Part shown: piece after piece, positions 33,787-44,295 of the stretch | Numbering within the stretch: position 1 is the stretch's first letter | Layout: every line of letters starts with the position of its first letter | From: Rhodanobacter sp. A1T4 | GTDB taxonomy: Bacteria; Pseudomonadota; Gammaproteobacteria; Xanthomonadales; Rhodanobacteraceae | Reading direction: 5' to 3' | Assembly (NCBI RefSeq): GCF_014207185.1 | Contig: NZ_JACHCP010000001.1 | Location: forward strand, 124,001 to 188,000 | Length of the DNA stretch: 64,000 bases | Notes under the pieces: generated by a model | What the model saw: the letters and a program-made list of their open reading frames with translations, nothing else | What the model was told of the DNA's origin: nothing | The model's database searches: none | Program-made: the position numbers and the translations under genes

Positions 33787-34096
33787 GACTCGCTCCGGAG
33801 TGGGGAATGCGGGGAAAGCGGTTAAAGATCACGCGCACCGTCGGTCGCCGATGCACGCAAACGATCAAACAAGACCGCGCTTGATAACAGGCTCTCATGT
33901 TGCACTGCAAGGTACGGCGCAGCAATGCGTGGGCGTATTGGAGCCGTTCGAGAGACTGCTGATGGCGCCGCCAAGTTCAGTGGGCTGGAGAAATCATCAA
34001 GCCGCATCAGGCCGCACGGGGCTTCCGGAGGGTGATCAAGGCCTGCTTCTCGCTTAACCGTTAACATGACTGCTTTCTGAAGTGCATCCGATCTCC
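33787..34096. other. Divergent intergenic region, E1alpha operon and kynA
   Basis: About 310 bases separate the start of the dehydrogenase operon from kynA. The only clear element is the palindrome TTAAC-C-GTTAA at 34054-34064, 33 bases before the kynA ATG, a candidate operator. No gene is seen. Confidence 0.5.
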
Positions 34097-34954
34097 ATGA
34101 CTGAAAACCAGCGCGATCTCGAAGCCGGCATCCAGACCGATCTCGATGGCAAGATGACTTACGGCGGCTATCTGCGATTGGACATGCTGCTCGCCGCTCA
34201 GCAGCCACGCAGCCAGCCGCCGCAGCACGACGAATTGCTCTTCATCGTGCAGCATCAGGTCAGCGAGCTGTGGATGAAGCTGATGATCCATGAACTCGGT
34301 TCGGCGATTGCTTTTCTGCGGCGTGATCAAGTCTGGCAGACGCGCAAGGTGATCGCCCGCTGCAAGTCCGTACTGCGCCAGCTAACCGAACAGTGGGCCG
34401 TGCTGGAGACTCTGACGCCATCGGAGTATCTCGAGTTTCGCGAGACGCTCGGCCCCTCGTCGGGCTTCCAGTCACTGCAGTACCGGGTGATGGAGTTCAT
34501 GCTCGGCAACAAGAACGCAGCGATGCTCAAGGTGTTCGACCATGACCTGCAGGGCCAGGCGGCCCTGCGCGACGCGCTCGAGGCGCCGAGCCTTTACGAC
34601 GAGTTCCTGTGCTATCTCGCCCGCTTCGATCACGCGATCCCGGCCAGACATTTGGCGCGCGACTGGACTGAGCCACACGTGGCCGATCCCGTGCTGCTGC
34701 CGGTGTTTGAGCGCGTCTACGGAGATACCGACCGCTACTGGCGCGAGTACGCGTTATGCGAAGACTTCGTGGACCTGGAAACGCAGTTCCAACTGTGGCG
34801 TTTCCGACACTTGCGTACGGTGCAAAGGATCATCGGCTTCCGCCGCGGCACCGGCGGTTCGTCCGGTGTGTCATTCCTGAAGAAGGCGCTGGATCTGGAG
34901 TTCTTCCCTGAACTCTTCGAGGTGCGCACTACCTTGCAGCCACGGGGCGCCTGA
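34097..34954 (+). CDS. kynA: Tryptophan 2,3-dioxygenase
   Basis: A 285-residue haem enzyme opening the indole ring of tryptophan to N-formylkynurenine. Family marks are [46 protein letters not shown] and [13 protein letters not shown] near the end, with haem-ligand histidine [11 protein letters not shown]. The ATG at 34097 is chosen; a GTG at 34082 would add five residues. No kynureninase or formamidase gene is alongside. Confidence 0.94.
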   Translation: MTENQRDLEAGIQTDLDGKMTYGGYLRLDMLLAAQQPRSQPPQHDELLFIVQHQVSELWMKLMIHELGSAIAFLRRDQVWQTRKVIARCKSVLRQLTEQWAVLETLTPSEYLEFRETLGPSSGFQSLQYRVMEFMLGNKNAAMLKVFDHDLQGQAALRDALEAPSLYDEFLCYLARFDHAIPARHLARDWTEPHVADPVLLPVFERVYGDTDRYWREYALCEDFVDLETQFQLWRFRHLRTVQRIIGFRRGTGGSSGVSFLKKALDLEFFPELFEVRTTLQPRGA

Positions 34955-35061
34955 TTTGAGGCGTGTCACGTTTCCGGTGAAAGCATGGGTCTTTTGCCGG
35001 TAGCCAGCTCCTCCCGGTTGGCCGGCCGAGCAGCGGTCCGTTTCCTGCCAGTTTTAGTGCG

Positions 35062-35565
35062 TCAGCCCTGCAGCTTGTCCAGAATGCGGTTCAGCCAGAT
35101 GCGCTCCTGCTCATCGAGCTTGTTCAGCACCTCGCGCTCGCGTTGCCGGGCCATCGGGGCGACTACCTCGTGGATGGCCCAGCCTTCTTCGGTGAGGTCG
35201 AGTACGGAGCGGCGTTTGTCGCTGTGGTGCATGTGCCTGCTGACCCGCCCGGCGCCGACCAATCGCGCCAGTGCGCGACTGACCGCCACTTTGTCCATCG
35301 CCGTGCGCTCGGCGACCTCGCGTGCGGACAAGCCATCGAAGCGCGCGAGCACCGCCATCACCCGCCATTCGGTCACACCGAGATCGTAACGTTGCTGGTA
35401 GTCGTCTGCGATGGCCTGACTGACCGTGTTTGAGAGGATCGAGAGCCTGTAAGGAAGGAAGTTCTCCAGCTCGATCGGTGCGTGCTCGCGGGTTGTCGCG
35501 GTTGCTGCTGGCTCGGCCACTGTCGGTTTGTCGGACGCAAATTTTGGTTTGGTCGAGGCGGACAT
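35062..35565 (-). CDS. MarR family transcriptional regulator
   Basis: A 167-residue winged-helix regulator: LPYRLSILSNTVSQAIADDY, then GVTEWRVMAVLARFDGLSAREVAERTAMDKVAVSRALARL and the wing HHSDKRRSVLDLTEEG. AAGGAA precedes the ATG at 35565. It is divergent from hpd, so a role in controlling homogentisate-pathway genes is likely; this matches HmgR/HpdR-like arrangements but is not proven here. Confidence 0.88.
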   Translation of the reverse strand: MSASTKPKFASDKPTVAEPAATATTREHAPIELENFLPYRLSILSNTVSQAIADDYQQRYDLGVTEWRVMAVLARFDGLSAREVAERTAMDKVAVSRALARLVGAGRVSRHMHHSDKRRSVLDLTEEGWAIHEVVAPMARQREREVLNKLDEQERIWLNRILDKLQG

Positions 35566-35578
35566 GCTGCAATTTTCC

Positions 35579-35607
35579 TTGCAAATGGTTTCATGTGTAA
35601 CTATAAC
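35579..35607 (+). promoter_or_regulatory. Promoter of hpd with an operator-like palindrome in its spacer
   Basis: TTGCAA (35579-35584) and TATAAC (35602-35607) are 17 bases apart. The spacer contains GTTTCATGTGTAAC at 35588-35601, and the symmetry extends outward to a 20-bp palindrome of the form AT-GTT-CA-TG-AAC-AT (35585-35604). A MarR dimer bound there would block RNA polymerase. Confidence 0.6.
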
Positions 35608-35690
35608 GTGTTCTACGCAGATTCTTTGCGGAAGGCCGCGCATGCTTGTGCAGGTTTCCGCCATCATCCAACGGATAGCAGGAGAGCGCC

Positions 35691-35726
35691 ATGAATGGCG
35701 TAATCCACATTAGGAGATTGCCATGA
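35691..35726 (+). CDS. Leader mini-ORF 1 (11 codons) before hpd
   Basis: MNGVIHIRRLP is encoded behind AGGAGAGCGCC, a good ribosome binding site. The stop TGA overlaps the ATG of the second mini-ORF (ATGA). It may be a translated leader peptide or the result of repeat expansion. Confidence 0.4.
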   Translation: MNGVIHIRRLP

Positions 35727-35754
35727 ATGGCGTAATCGATATGAGGAGCTTGCC
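35691..35754. repeat. 32-bp tandem repeat carrying SD and start codon
   Basis: Two 32-bp units (35691-35722 and 35723-35754) share ATGAATGGCGTAATC, then a GAGGAG/TAGGAG Shine-Dalgarno sequence and TTGCC. The true hpd start ATG follows the second unit at the same spacing. Because 32 is not a multiple of three, each unit shifts frame and makes an ATGA overlap. Confidence 0.9.
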
Positions 35755-35758
35755 ATGA
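35723..35758 (+). CDS. Leader mini-ORF 2 (11 codons) before hpd
   Basis: MNGVIDMRSLP follows TAGGAGATTGCC. Its TGA overlaps the hpd ATG. With mini-ORF 1 it forms a chain of two coupled short frames leading into hpd. Confidence 0.4.
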   Translation: MNGVIDMRSLP

Positions 35759-36849
35759 ACGCACAGCCCAATCTCGGCATGCAGGTCACCACTTTCGAAA
35801 ATCCAATGGGTATCGATGGTTTCGAATTCGTGGAATTCGCTGCGCCTGCCGGTCGTGCCGGCGAGTTGCACGCGCTGTTCCGCAAGATGGGTTTCAGTGC
35901 AGCGCTCAAGCATAAGTCGCGACCGATCACGGTGTATCGCCAGAATGGCGTCAACTTTCTGCTCAACGAAGATCCCGATTCCTTCGCCGCGGATTTCGCC
36001 AATGCCCACGGCCCTTGCGCCTGCGGCTTTGCGATCCGTTTCAAGCACCCCGCCACGGACGTGCTGAAGACGGTGCTTGGCAACGGCGGTGAGCAGATCG
36101 AACACAAGGCGGCCAGCAAGGCAGTCGATGCGCCGGTGGTGAAGGGCATAGGCGATTGCATGCTGTATCTGATCGATCGCTACGGCAGCGCAGGCAGCAC
36201 CTACGATGGGGATTACGAGCCTATCGCTGGCGCCGATCAGAACCCCGGTGGCTTCGGTCTCACCTTCATCGATCACCTCACGCATAACCTCTACTTCGGC
36301 AACATGCAGAAGTGGTCGGACTATTACGAGCGGCTGTTCAACTTCCGCGAGATCCGCTACTTCGACATCAAGGGCGTCAAGACGGGGCTGGTGTCCAAGG
36401 CGATGACCGCCCCCGACGGGGTGGTGCGTATTCCGCTCAACGAGTCGAACGATCCGAAGTCGCAAATCAACGAATACCTCGATACCTACAAGGGCGAAGG
36501 CATCCAGCACATCGCCTGCTTCACCGACGACATCTACAGCACAGTCGAGAAAATGCGCGAGCAGGGCGTAGAGTTTCTCGACACGCCGGATACTTATTTC
36601 GACGTGATCGACTTGCGCGTGCCAAACCATGGCGAAGACGTACCGCGTCTTCGCAAAAACAAGATCCTCATCGATGCTGACAAGGAAACCAAGCAGCGCA
36701 AGCTGCTGCAGATCTTCACCCAGAACAACATCGGACCGATCTTTTTCGAGATCATTCAGCGCAAGGGCAACGAGGGTTTTGGTGAGGGCAACTTCCAGGC
36801 GCTGTTCGAGAGTATCGAGCGCGATCAGGAGCGGCGCGGCGTCCTGTAA
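35755..36849 (+). CDS. hpd: 4-Hydroxyphenylpyruvate dioxygenase
   Basis: A 364-residue two-domain vicinal-oxygen-chelate enzyme that makes homogentisate from 4-hydroxyphenylpyruvate. Segments include GFGLTFIDHLTHNLYFG (iron-ligand His), GIQHIACFTDDIYSTV (second His) and FFEIIQRKGNEGFGEGNF near the end, with the third ligand Glu. GAGGAGCTTGCC precedes the ATG. It is the first gene of the tyrosine pathway here and lies behind two leader mini-ORFs. Confidence 0.95.
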   Translation: MNAQPNLGMQVTTFENPMGIDGFEFVEFAAPAGRAGELHALFRKMGFSAALKHKSRPITVYRQNGVNFLLNEDPDSFAADFANAHGPCACGFAIRFKHPATDVLKTVLGNGGEQIEHKAASKAVDAPVVKGIGDCMLYLIDRYGSAGSTYDGDYEPIAGADQNPGGFGLTFIDHLTHNLYFGNMQKWSDYYERLFNFREIRYFDIKGVKTGLVSKAMTAPDGVVRIPLNESNDPKSQINEYLDTYKGEGIQHIACFTDDIYSTVEKMREQGVEFLDTPDTYFDVIDLRVPNHGEDVPRLRKNKILIDADKETKQRKLLQIFTQNNIGPIFFEIIQRKGNEGFGEGNFQALFESIERDQERRGVL

Positions 36850-36858
36850 GGCGCGAGA

Positions 36859-36885
36859 AAGCAGAGCGGCAGCGCCGCGCTGCTT
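36859..36885 (+). terminator. Likely terminator of hpd
   Basis: AAGCAG-A-GCGGC and GCCGC-G-CTGCTT pair around AGC, ten bases behind the hpd stop, followed by CTTCC. The T-run is weak, but the stem is long. Confidence 0.5.
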
Positions 36886-36894
36886 CTTCCCGAA

Positions 36895-37290
36895 TCAGTG
36901 CGGGAACGTACCGTTCTTGAACATCGCGAACATCATGGCGCCGAAGAACAGGACGTACAGCACCATGATCACGATGCCGACCAGATACAGCACGCCTTGA
37001 ATCACGAAATAGGTCTTGAGTTTGCCGAGCGCTTCTTTCAGTGCACCCGCGTCACCCGAAAGCTGGGCTCGCTCGATGGCATCAGCGGCTTGCATGATCA
37101 GGATGCCAAGCCAGATCGGCAGCCAGGCGATCAAGATGCCGATGATGCTGAGGGCGATAAAGGCACCCTGGATAATGCTCATGATGCCGACGAACTTCAT
37201 CCAGCCCTTGCCCATCGACAGGGGCAGTGCGAGATCGGAGACATCCGTGGTATTGCCGCCATACGGCGGCGGAGTGAACTGAGACGACAT
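36895..37290 (-). CDS. DUF5362-like membrane protein
   Basis: A 131-residue protein with a proline/Ser-rich start (FTPPPYGG), three hydrophobic segments and an amphipathic stretch between them (DAIERAQLSGDAGALKEALGKLKTYF). The layout fits DUF5362, a family of unknown function. It sits on the opposite strand between hpd and hmgA and is probably unrelated to the pathway. Confidence 0.75.
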   Translation of the reverse strand: MSSQFTPPPYGGNTTDVSDLALPLSMGKGWMKFVGIMSIIQGAFIALSIIGILIAWLPIWLGILIMQAADAIERAQLSGDAGALKEALGKLKTYFVIQGVLYLVGIVIMVLYVLFFGAMMFAMFKNGTFPH

Positions 37291-37418
37291 GACTTCCCCT
37301 CATGTGATGTGATGCCGTTCGCTACCTCACGGCAGGCTTAAGTTAGCAGCAGTTGGATGTGTAAAAACAAATCGTCGGCACGGCATGTTCCAACATGCTT
37401 ACTTTTGCGGAGTACTCC

Positions 37419-38726
37419 ATGGATACCGGCAAGCCTTCTTCCTACCAATCCGGCTTCGGCAATGAGTTCGCTACCGAGGCACTCATCGGCACCTTGCCGG
37501 TTGAGCAGAACTCGCCGCAACGAGTAGCGCATGGCCTTTATGCCGAGCAACTGTCCGGCACGGCATTCACGGCGCCGCGTCAAACCAATCGCCGCAGCTG
37601 GCTGTACCGCATTCGCCCGGCTGCCGTGCACGAGCCGTTTCAGCCGTTGCCGCACACCACATTCCACAATCGCTTCGACGAAGCGCCGGCCACGCCGAAC
37701 CAGTTGCGCTGGGACCCGCTGCCGTTGCCGAAGGCACCCACCGATTTCATTGATGGTTTGGTGACGCTGGCCGGCAATGGCGGAGCCGGTGAACAGGCGG
37801 GCGTGGGCATCCACGTCTATACAGCCAACCGCTCGATGCAGGGTCGCTTTTTCTACAGCGCCGATGGCGAGTTGCTGATCGTGCCGCAGCTGGGTAGGTT
37901 GCGGCTGGCGACCGAATTGGGCGTGTTGGAGATCGAGCCGCAGGAGATCGCGGTGATTCCGCGAGGTGTGCGTTTTCGGGTCGAGCTGCTTGATGCCGAG
38001 GCGCGCGGTTACGTTTGCGAGAACTTCGGCGCACTGCTGCGCCTGCCGGATCTCGGCCCGATCGGTTCGAACGGCCTGGCCAACGCACGCGACTTCCTGA
38101 CGCCCCATGCGGCGTACGAGGATGTTGAGGGTGCATTCGAGCTCGTTGCCAAATTCCAGGGCGCGCTGTGGTCGGCGAAGATCGATCATTCGCCGCTGGA
38201 CGTGGTGGCTTGGCACGGCAACTACGCGCCGTACAAATACGACCTGCGCCGTTTCAATACGATCGGCTCGATCAGCTTCGATCATCCGGATCCGTCGATC
38301 TTTACCGTACTCACGTCGCCCAGCGATACCGTCGGTACCGCGAACGTGGATTTCGCGATCTTCCCGCCACGCTGGCTGGTGGCGCAGCATACGTTCCGAC
38401 CGCCGTGGTTCCATCGCAACGTAGCCAGCGAATTCATGGGCCTGATCGCCGGCGTTTACGATGCCAAGGCCGAGGGCTTTGTGCCCGGCGGCGCGTCGCT
38501 GCACAACTGCATGAGCGGCCATGGCCCGGATGCGGCCACATTCGAGAAAGCTTCGTCGGCTGATTTGTCCAAACCGAACGTGATCGAAGGCACGATGGCC
38601 TTCATGTTCGAGACGCGCAAGGTCATTCGGCCCGTACAGCAGGCGCTGGATTCGCCGCAGCGGCAAAGCAACTATTACGAATGCTGGCAAGGCATCGCCA
38701 AGCATTTCGATCCATTGCAGGCGTAA
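37419..38726 (+). CDS. hmgA: Homogentisate 1,2-dioxygenase
   Basis: A 435-residue iron enzyme cleaving homogentisate to maleylacetoacetate. Typical are [13 protein letters not shown] at the start, RPAAVHEPF, and the metal-site region [27 protein letters not shown] with [16 protein letters not shown]. Length matches the family. GCGGAG precedes the ATG at 37419. fahA follows after 29 bases. Confidence 0.96.
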   Translation: MDTGKPSSYQSGFGNEFATEALIGTLPVEQNSPQRVAHGLYAEQLSGTAFTAPRQTNRRSWLYRIRPAAVHEPFQPLPHTTFHNRFDEAPATPNQLRWDPLPLPKAPTDFIDGLVTLAGNGGAGEQAGVGIHVYTANRSMQGRFFYSADGELLIVPQLGRLRLATELGVLEIEPQEIAVIPRGVRFRVELLDAEARGYVCENFGALLRLPDLGPIGSNGLANARDFLTPHAAYEDVEGAFELVAKFQGALWSAKIDHSPLDVVAWHGNYAPYKYDLRRFNTIGSISFDHPDPSIFTVLTSPSDTVGTANVDFAIFPPRWLVAQHTFRPPWFHRNVASEFMGLIAGVYDAKAEGFVPGGASLHNCMSGHGPDAATFEKASSADLSKPNVIEGTMAFMFETRKVIRPVQQALDSPQRQSNYYECWQGIAKHFDPLQA

Positions 38727-38755
38727 GCCGCCATCCACTCTGTCGAGAGAAAACT

Positions 38756-39742
38756 ATGAAGCTGGGAAGTCTCAAGGAAGGCGGTCGCGACGGCACGCTC
38801 ATCGTGGTGAGCCGCGACCTGACCAAGGCCGTCAAAGCGGGCGGCATCGCGACTACGCTACAGGTCGCGCTGGACGACTGGTCGAACAGCGCTCCACGGC
38901 TCAACGCGTTATACGAGCAACTCAACGACGGCGAGGCCGGCGGCAGTTTTGCACTCGACATGAGTCTGCTCGCATCGCCATTGCCGCGCGCGTACGAGTT
39001 TGTCGATGGCAGCGCCTACCTGCCGCACGTCGAGCGCGTGCGCAAGGCGCGCGGTGCCGAGGTGCCGGCCAGCTTCTACACCGATCCACTGATGTATCAG
39101 GCGACCAGCGCAGGCTTTCTCGGACCGCGCGATCCGGTGATCGTGCCCAGCGAGGATTGCGGCATCGATCTGGAAGCCGAGGTTGTGGTGGTCACCGATG
39201 ACGTGCCGATGGCAGCCACCGCTGCGCAAGCCTCCGATCATATCCAGCTGATCGGCCTGATCAACGACGTCAGTCTGCGGGGTCTTATTCCTGGCGAACT
39301 GGCCAAGGGTTTCGGTTTTCTGCAGAGCAAGCCGCGCTCGGCGCTGTCCCCGGTGCTGGTCACTCCCGATGAACTTGGCGATGCGTGGCAGGGCGACAAG
39401 TTACATTTGCCGATGCGTACCTGGTTGAACGGTGCATGGTTCGGCGAGGCCGAGTGCGGCGTCGACATGCAGTTCAATTTTGCCGAGCTGGTGGCACACG
39501 CGGCGAAAACGCGGCCGCTGACCGCCGGCACCATCGTCGGCTCGGGCACCATCGCCAATCAGGACACCAGCAAGGGTGCCTCGTGCCTGGCCGAGCAGCG
39601 CACGGTGGAAACGCTGCGCGACGGGCAGCCGAAGACGCCGTTCCTCTCGTTTGGAGACAGCTTGCGTATCGATGTCACGGACGCGGACGGCCATAGTATC
39701 TTCGGCGCGATTGAGCAGCGAATTGCCCCGCTGAAATCTTGA
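38756..39742 (+). CDS. fahA: Fumarylacetoacetate hydrolase
   Basis: A 328-residue enzyme of the FAH family, taking the last step of tyrosine breakdown to fumarate and acetoacetate. Metal-site segments are DCGIDLEAEVVVVTDD, LIGLINDVSLRGLIP, KGFGFLQSKPRSALSP and TIVGSGTIANQDTSKGASCL. The shorter bacterial type (about 330 residues) fits. It lies directly behind hmgA, probably in one transcript. Confidence 0.93.
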   Translation: MKLGSLKEGGRDGTLIVVSRDLTKAVKAGGIATTLQVALDDWSNSAPRLNALYEQLNDGEAGGSFALDMSLLASPLPRAYEFVDGSAYLPHVERVRKARGAEVPASFYTDPLMYQATSAGFLGPRDPVIVPSEDCGIDLEAEVVVVTDDVPMAATAAQASDHIQLIGLINDVSLRGLIPGELAKGFGFLQSKPRSALSPVLVTPDELGDAWQGDKLHLPMRTWLNGAWFGEAECGVDMQFNFAELVAHAAKTRPLTAGTIVGSGTIANQDTSKGASCLAEQRTVETLRDGQPKTPFLSFGDSLRIDVTDADGHSIFGAIEQRIAPLKS

Positions 39743-39862
39743 TAGCGGTGAACTGATGTAACGCGTCACTGTCTAGATGCGCGTATGCCATCTCGACGCG
39801 GTATCGTGGCGTTTCATCCGTTCCCCGTTGTTTCTAATCCTCTCCCTACAAGGAAATCCCCC

Positions 39863-40363
39863 ATGTCTCAGGTCACACTCCGCGGCAATCCGGTCAAGGT
39901 TGATGGCACCTTTCCCGCCGTTGGCGACAAAGCCCCGGCATTCAAGTTGGTGGGAAAAGATCTCGCCGATGTCACGCTGACCCACTTCAGCGGCAAGCGC
40001 AAAGTGTTGAATATTTTCCCCAGCGTGGATACGCCGACGTGTGCGACCTCGGTGCGCCACTTCAACGAGTCCGCCAGCCAGCTCGACAACACCGTGGTGC
40101 TTTGCATCTCCGCTGACCTGCCGTTCGCGCAGGCACGCTTCTGTGGTGCTGAAGGCCTGGACAACGTGGTGACCCTGTCCACGCTGCGTGGGCACGAGTT
40201 CATCAAGAACTACGGCGTTGCGCTGGCCGAAGGCCCGCTGGCTGGTCTTACCGCGCGTGCGGTCGTGGTACTCGATGAGCAAGATAAGGTGATTCACACC
40301 GAGCTGGTCGGCGAGATCGCCAACGAGCCGAATTACGATGCCGCACTGGCTGTGCTGAAGTAA
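39863..40363 (+). CDS. tpx: Thiol peroxidase (Tpx)
   Basis: A 166-residue atypical 2-Cys peroxiredoxin reducing peroxides with thioredoxin. The peroxidatic Cys is in [16 protein letters not shown] and the resolving Cys in [14 protein letters not shown]. Length is normal. AAGGAA precedes the ATG at 39863. It ends in a strong terminator. Confidence 0.95.
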   Translation: MSQVTLRGNPVKVDGTFPAVGDKAPAFKLVGKDLADVTLTHFSGKRKVLNIFPSVDTPTCATSVRHFNESASQLDNTVVLCISADLPFAQARFCGAEGLDNVVTLSTLRGHEFIKNYGVALAEGPLAGLTARAVVVLDEQDKVIHTELVGEIANEPNYDAALAVLK

Positions 40364-40453
40364 TCGGCGTCAATTCATCAGGCTTCTACTTCGAAAGAGA
40401 AAGTCCGGCTCTCCAGGCGCAGGCTTTTACTCAGAGCTGGCGACCATGGACAA

Positions 40454-40486
40454 AAAGAAAAAGCGCCGCAAGGGCGCTTTTTCTTT
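40454..40486. terminator. Bidirectional terminator between tpx and gap
   Basis: AAAGAAAAAGCGCC and GGCGCTTTTTCTTT pair around GCAAG, with A and T tracts on both sides. It ends tpx on the plus strand and gap on the minus strand. Confidence 0.88.
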
Positions 40487-40502
40487 GGCAACTTATGACG
40501 GA

Positions 40503-41624
<1,122 letters not shown>

Positions 41625-41679
41625 TCACAGGGTATGGCAGACTTCCCAACCCTACCTGTTTCTATTGTGGTCGAACTTC

Positions 41680-42552
41680 ATGAATCTGCGTCCGAATCGC
41701 CTTGCGGTCATGGTTTGCGCTGGTCTCCTTGGGCTGGCTGCCCCACTGGCGATGTCCTGGGGGCCGGAAGGGCATGCCATCGTGGCCGATATCGCGCAGG
41801 CGCATCTGGATCCGGCGGCGGCGACCGAAGTCGCCTCACTGCTCAAGCTGGAGGGATTCGATCGGCTGGACCAGATTTCCTCGTGGGCCGACGGTAATCG
41901 CAAGGAGTTTCCCGGCACCGGCAGCTGGCATTACGTCGACATTCCGCTCAAGGCCGATAACTACGACGCGACGCGCGACTGCGTGCAGGGCAACTGCATC
42001 GTGGCCAAGCTGGATGAAAACACGCATGTGCTGGCCGACAAGACGGCCACGCCGCAGGCAAGACTACTCGCGCTGAAATGGGTTGTGCATCTGGTTGGCG
42101 ACATTCATCAGCCCCTGCATGCCGAGGACAATGACGACAAAGGCGGCAACACGGTCCAGGTGCAGTTTTTCGGCAAAGGTACCAATCTGCATTCCATCTG
42201 GGATGGCGGCATTATCCGGCAGGCACTCAGCCTTCAACCCGGGCCGCATTACACGTTCGATCACGCCGCTGTGCAGGCGGATGCGATGACGCTGGATGCG
42301 GCCATCACGCCGACCCAGCGCGCAGCGTGGGCAACGGAAAACCTGCTACCGCAGATCGTCGACGCCTCGATCGTCTGGGCCGACGAATCGCACAAGCTGG
42401 CGCAGGATGTGGCTTATGTCGATATCGACAAGCCCTCAGGCGATGCATGGTCGCAGCGTTACCAGCAGAAGGCGTGGCCGGTGATTCAGACGCGCCTGGA
42501 GCAGGGTGGTGTGCGTCTGGCTGAAGTGTTGAACGAGGCGCTGTCGAACTGA
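41680..42552 (+). CDS. Secreted S1/P1-type nuclease
   Basis: A 290-residue zinc nuclease of the S1/P1 family that degrades single-stranded nucleic acids. After a signal peptide (RLAVMVCAGLLGLAAPLAMS) the mature chain starts WGPEGHAIVADIA, as the family requires for the N-terminal Trp zinc ligand. Further ligands lie in QISSWAD, HYVDIPL, VVHLVGDIHQPLHAEDNDDKGGN and LHSIWDGGI. It probably acts in the periplasm or outside. Confidence 0.93.
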   Translation: MNLRPNRLAVMVCAGLLGLAAPLAMSWGPEGHAIVADIAQAHLDPAAATEVASLLKLEGFDRLDQISSWADGNRKEFPGTGSWHYVDIPLKADNYDATRDCVQGNCIVAKLDENTHVLADKTATPQARLLALKWVVHLVGDIHQPLHAEDNDDKGGNTVQVQFFGKGTNLHSIWDGGIIRQALSLQPGPHYTFDHAAVQADAMTLDAAITPTQRAAWATENLLPQIVDASIVWADESHKLAQDVAYVDIDKPSGDAWSQRYQQKAWPVIQTRLEQGGVRLAEVLNEALSN

Positions 42553-42715
42553 GCCGGTGGACAAGGCCAGCGCCTCGGTGCAGTTGTACTCAAGTGTGTC
42601 GGCGGTGTACGTGCGGTGATATTTTTTATCATCCGGCTTTATGAAAAGGCGTGGAAGTGGCCAGTTGTGGCGTTGCATCGTGGCAACCCTGCGTCGAAAT
42701 TGCTAAGTTGTCCGG

Positions 42716-44191
42716 ATGACAAACGAACTCACGCAGACACGTCGTACCAAAATCGTTGCCACCCTGGGGCCCGCTACCGATGCACCCGGCATGCTGGAGC
42801 GCATCATTAGCGAGGGGGTGGATGTAGTCCGACTCAACCTCTCGCATGGGCAACCCGATGATCATCGGGCTCGCGCTATTGCCGTGCGCGAAGCGGCAGC
42901 GAAAGTGGGACGGGAAGTGGGCATCCTGGCGGATCTTCAGGGCCCGAAAATTCGCATCGAGCGCTTCGCCAATGGCCCGATCGAGCTGCAAACGGGCGCC
43001 ACCTTTGTGTTGGAGTGCCGGCCCGATGCGGCTCCGGGCAATCTCGACCACGTTGGCGTGAGCTACTACGGTCTGCCACATGACGTGCAAGCGGGCGACG
43101 TGCTGTTGCTCGACGATGGCCTGGTCGCGCTGGACGTGATCACCGTGCAGGGTGCGGACATTCATTGCCTCGTGCAGATCGGCGGCAAGCTGTCCGATCG
43201 CAAAGGGCTGAACCGTCAGGGCGGTGGGCTTTCGGTGGAGGCGTTGTCGGACAAGGATCGCAACGACATCAAGCTGGCCGCCGAGATCGGCGCGGACTTT
43301 CTGGCCGTATCGTTCGTACGCTCTGCCGCGGATATGAATCAGGCTCGCCAGCTGCTGCACGATGCCGGTGGAAACGCCGCGCTGGTGGCGAAAATCGAGC
43401 GTGCCGATGCGATTCCGGTGCTGGGCGAGATCATCGACGCGTCCGATGTAGTTATGGTGGCGCGCGGCGATCTGGGTGTTGAAATCGGCGACGCCGAATT
43501 GCCCGGTCTGCAGAAAAAAATTATCCGCGAGTCGGTGCAGCGAAACCGTGCGGTGATCACCGCCACGCAGATGCTGCAGTCGATGGTGCGCTCGCCGATT
43601 CCCACCCGTGCTGAAGTACTCGACGTCGCCAACGCGGTGATCGACGGCACCGACGCCGTCATGCTGTCGGAAGAAACCGCCGCCGGTGCCCATCCCGACA
43701 AGGCGGTGGCGGCCATGCGCCGAATCTGCCTCGGCGCCGAACGTCAGTTCGAACCGAAGGAAGATCTCACTGGGCTTGATCGCAAAATCGACCGTACCGA
43801 CCAGGCGATCGCGCTGGCGGCCATGCTGCTGGCCAGCGAGTTGGGTGTGCGCGCGATCGTCGCACTGACCGAGTCCGGCGCCACGGCGCAGTGGCTGTCG
43901 CGCTACCGCAGCGCGGTGCCGATCTACGCGTTGTCGCCGTTCGACGATGCGCGCCGCCGCATGCTGATGCTGCGCGATGTGCAGCCGGTCAAGTTCAACC
44001 ACGTCGGCCTGACCAGTGCATCGTCCGCACGCGCCGCCGTGCAGCAGTTGTTCGGCGAGGGCAAGTTGAGTGAGGGTGATCGCGTGGTGCTCACCCATGG
44101 TGACCACGTCGGCCAGGGTGGTGGTACCAATACGCTCAAACTGCTTTCGGTCGGCGCAGAAGGGATGGTCGAAAGCCTGCGAGATCTGTGA
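42716..44191 (+). CDS. pyk: Pyruvate kinase
   Basis: A 491-residue enzyme turning phosphoenolpyruvate and ADP into pyruvate and ATP. Motifs: TKIVATLGPATDAP, VVRLNLSHG, DLQGPKIR, the catalytic MVARGDLGVEIGDAELPGLQKKII, and DGTDAVMLSEETAAGAHP. The C-terminal allosteric domain follows. Length matches the PykA type. The ribosome binding site is weak. Confidence 0.95.
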   Translation: MTNELTQTRRTKIVATLGPATDAPGMLERIISEGVDVVRLNLSHGQPDDHRARAIAVREAAAKVGREVGILADLQGPKIRIERFANGPIELQTGATFVLECRPDAAPGNLDHVGVSYYGLPHDVQAGDVLLLDDGLVALDVITVQGADIHCLVQIGGKLSDRKGLNRQGGGLSVEALSDKDRNDIKLAAEIGADFLAVSFVRSAADMNQARQLLHDAGGNAALVAKIERADAIPVLGEIIDASDVVMVARGDLGVEIGDAELPGLQKKIIRESVQRNRAVITATQMLQSMVRSPIPTRAEVLDVANAVIDGTDAVMLSEETAAGAHPDKAVAAMRRICLGAERQFEPKEDLTGLDRKIDRTDQAIALAAMLLASELGVRAIVALTESGATAQWLSRYRSAVPIYALSPFDDARRRMLMLRDVQPVKFNHVGLTSASSARAAVQQLFGEGKLSEGDRVVLTHGDHVGQGGGTNTLKLLSVGAEGMVESLRDL

Positions 44192-44295
44192 TGACTTGAG
44201 GGGTTCCTGATCTTTTCCAGGGTGGTGTGTCGTGCATCGAAGAGACGGCTACACTCTGACCGCACGCTTCCCAGCGCCCCACCGAGGAGATCGCC

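Noticed and set aside
42629-44107. Minus-strand frame of 492 codons
   Set aside because: It is the shadow of pyruvate kinase.
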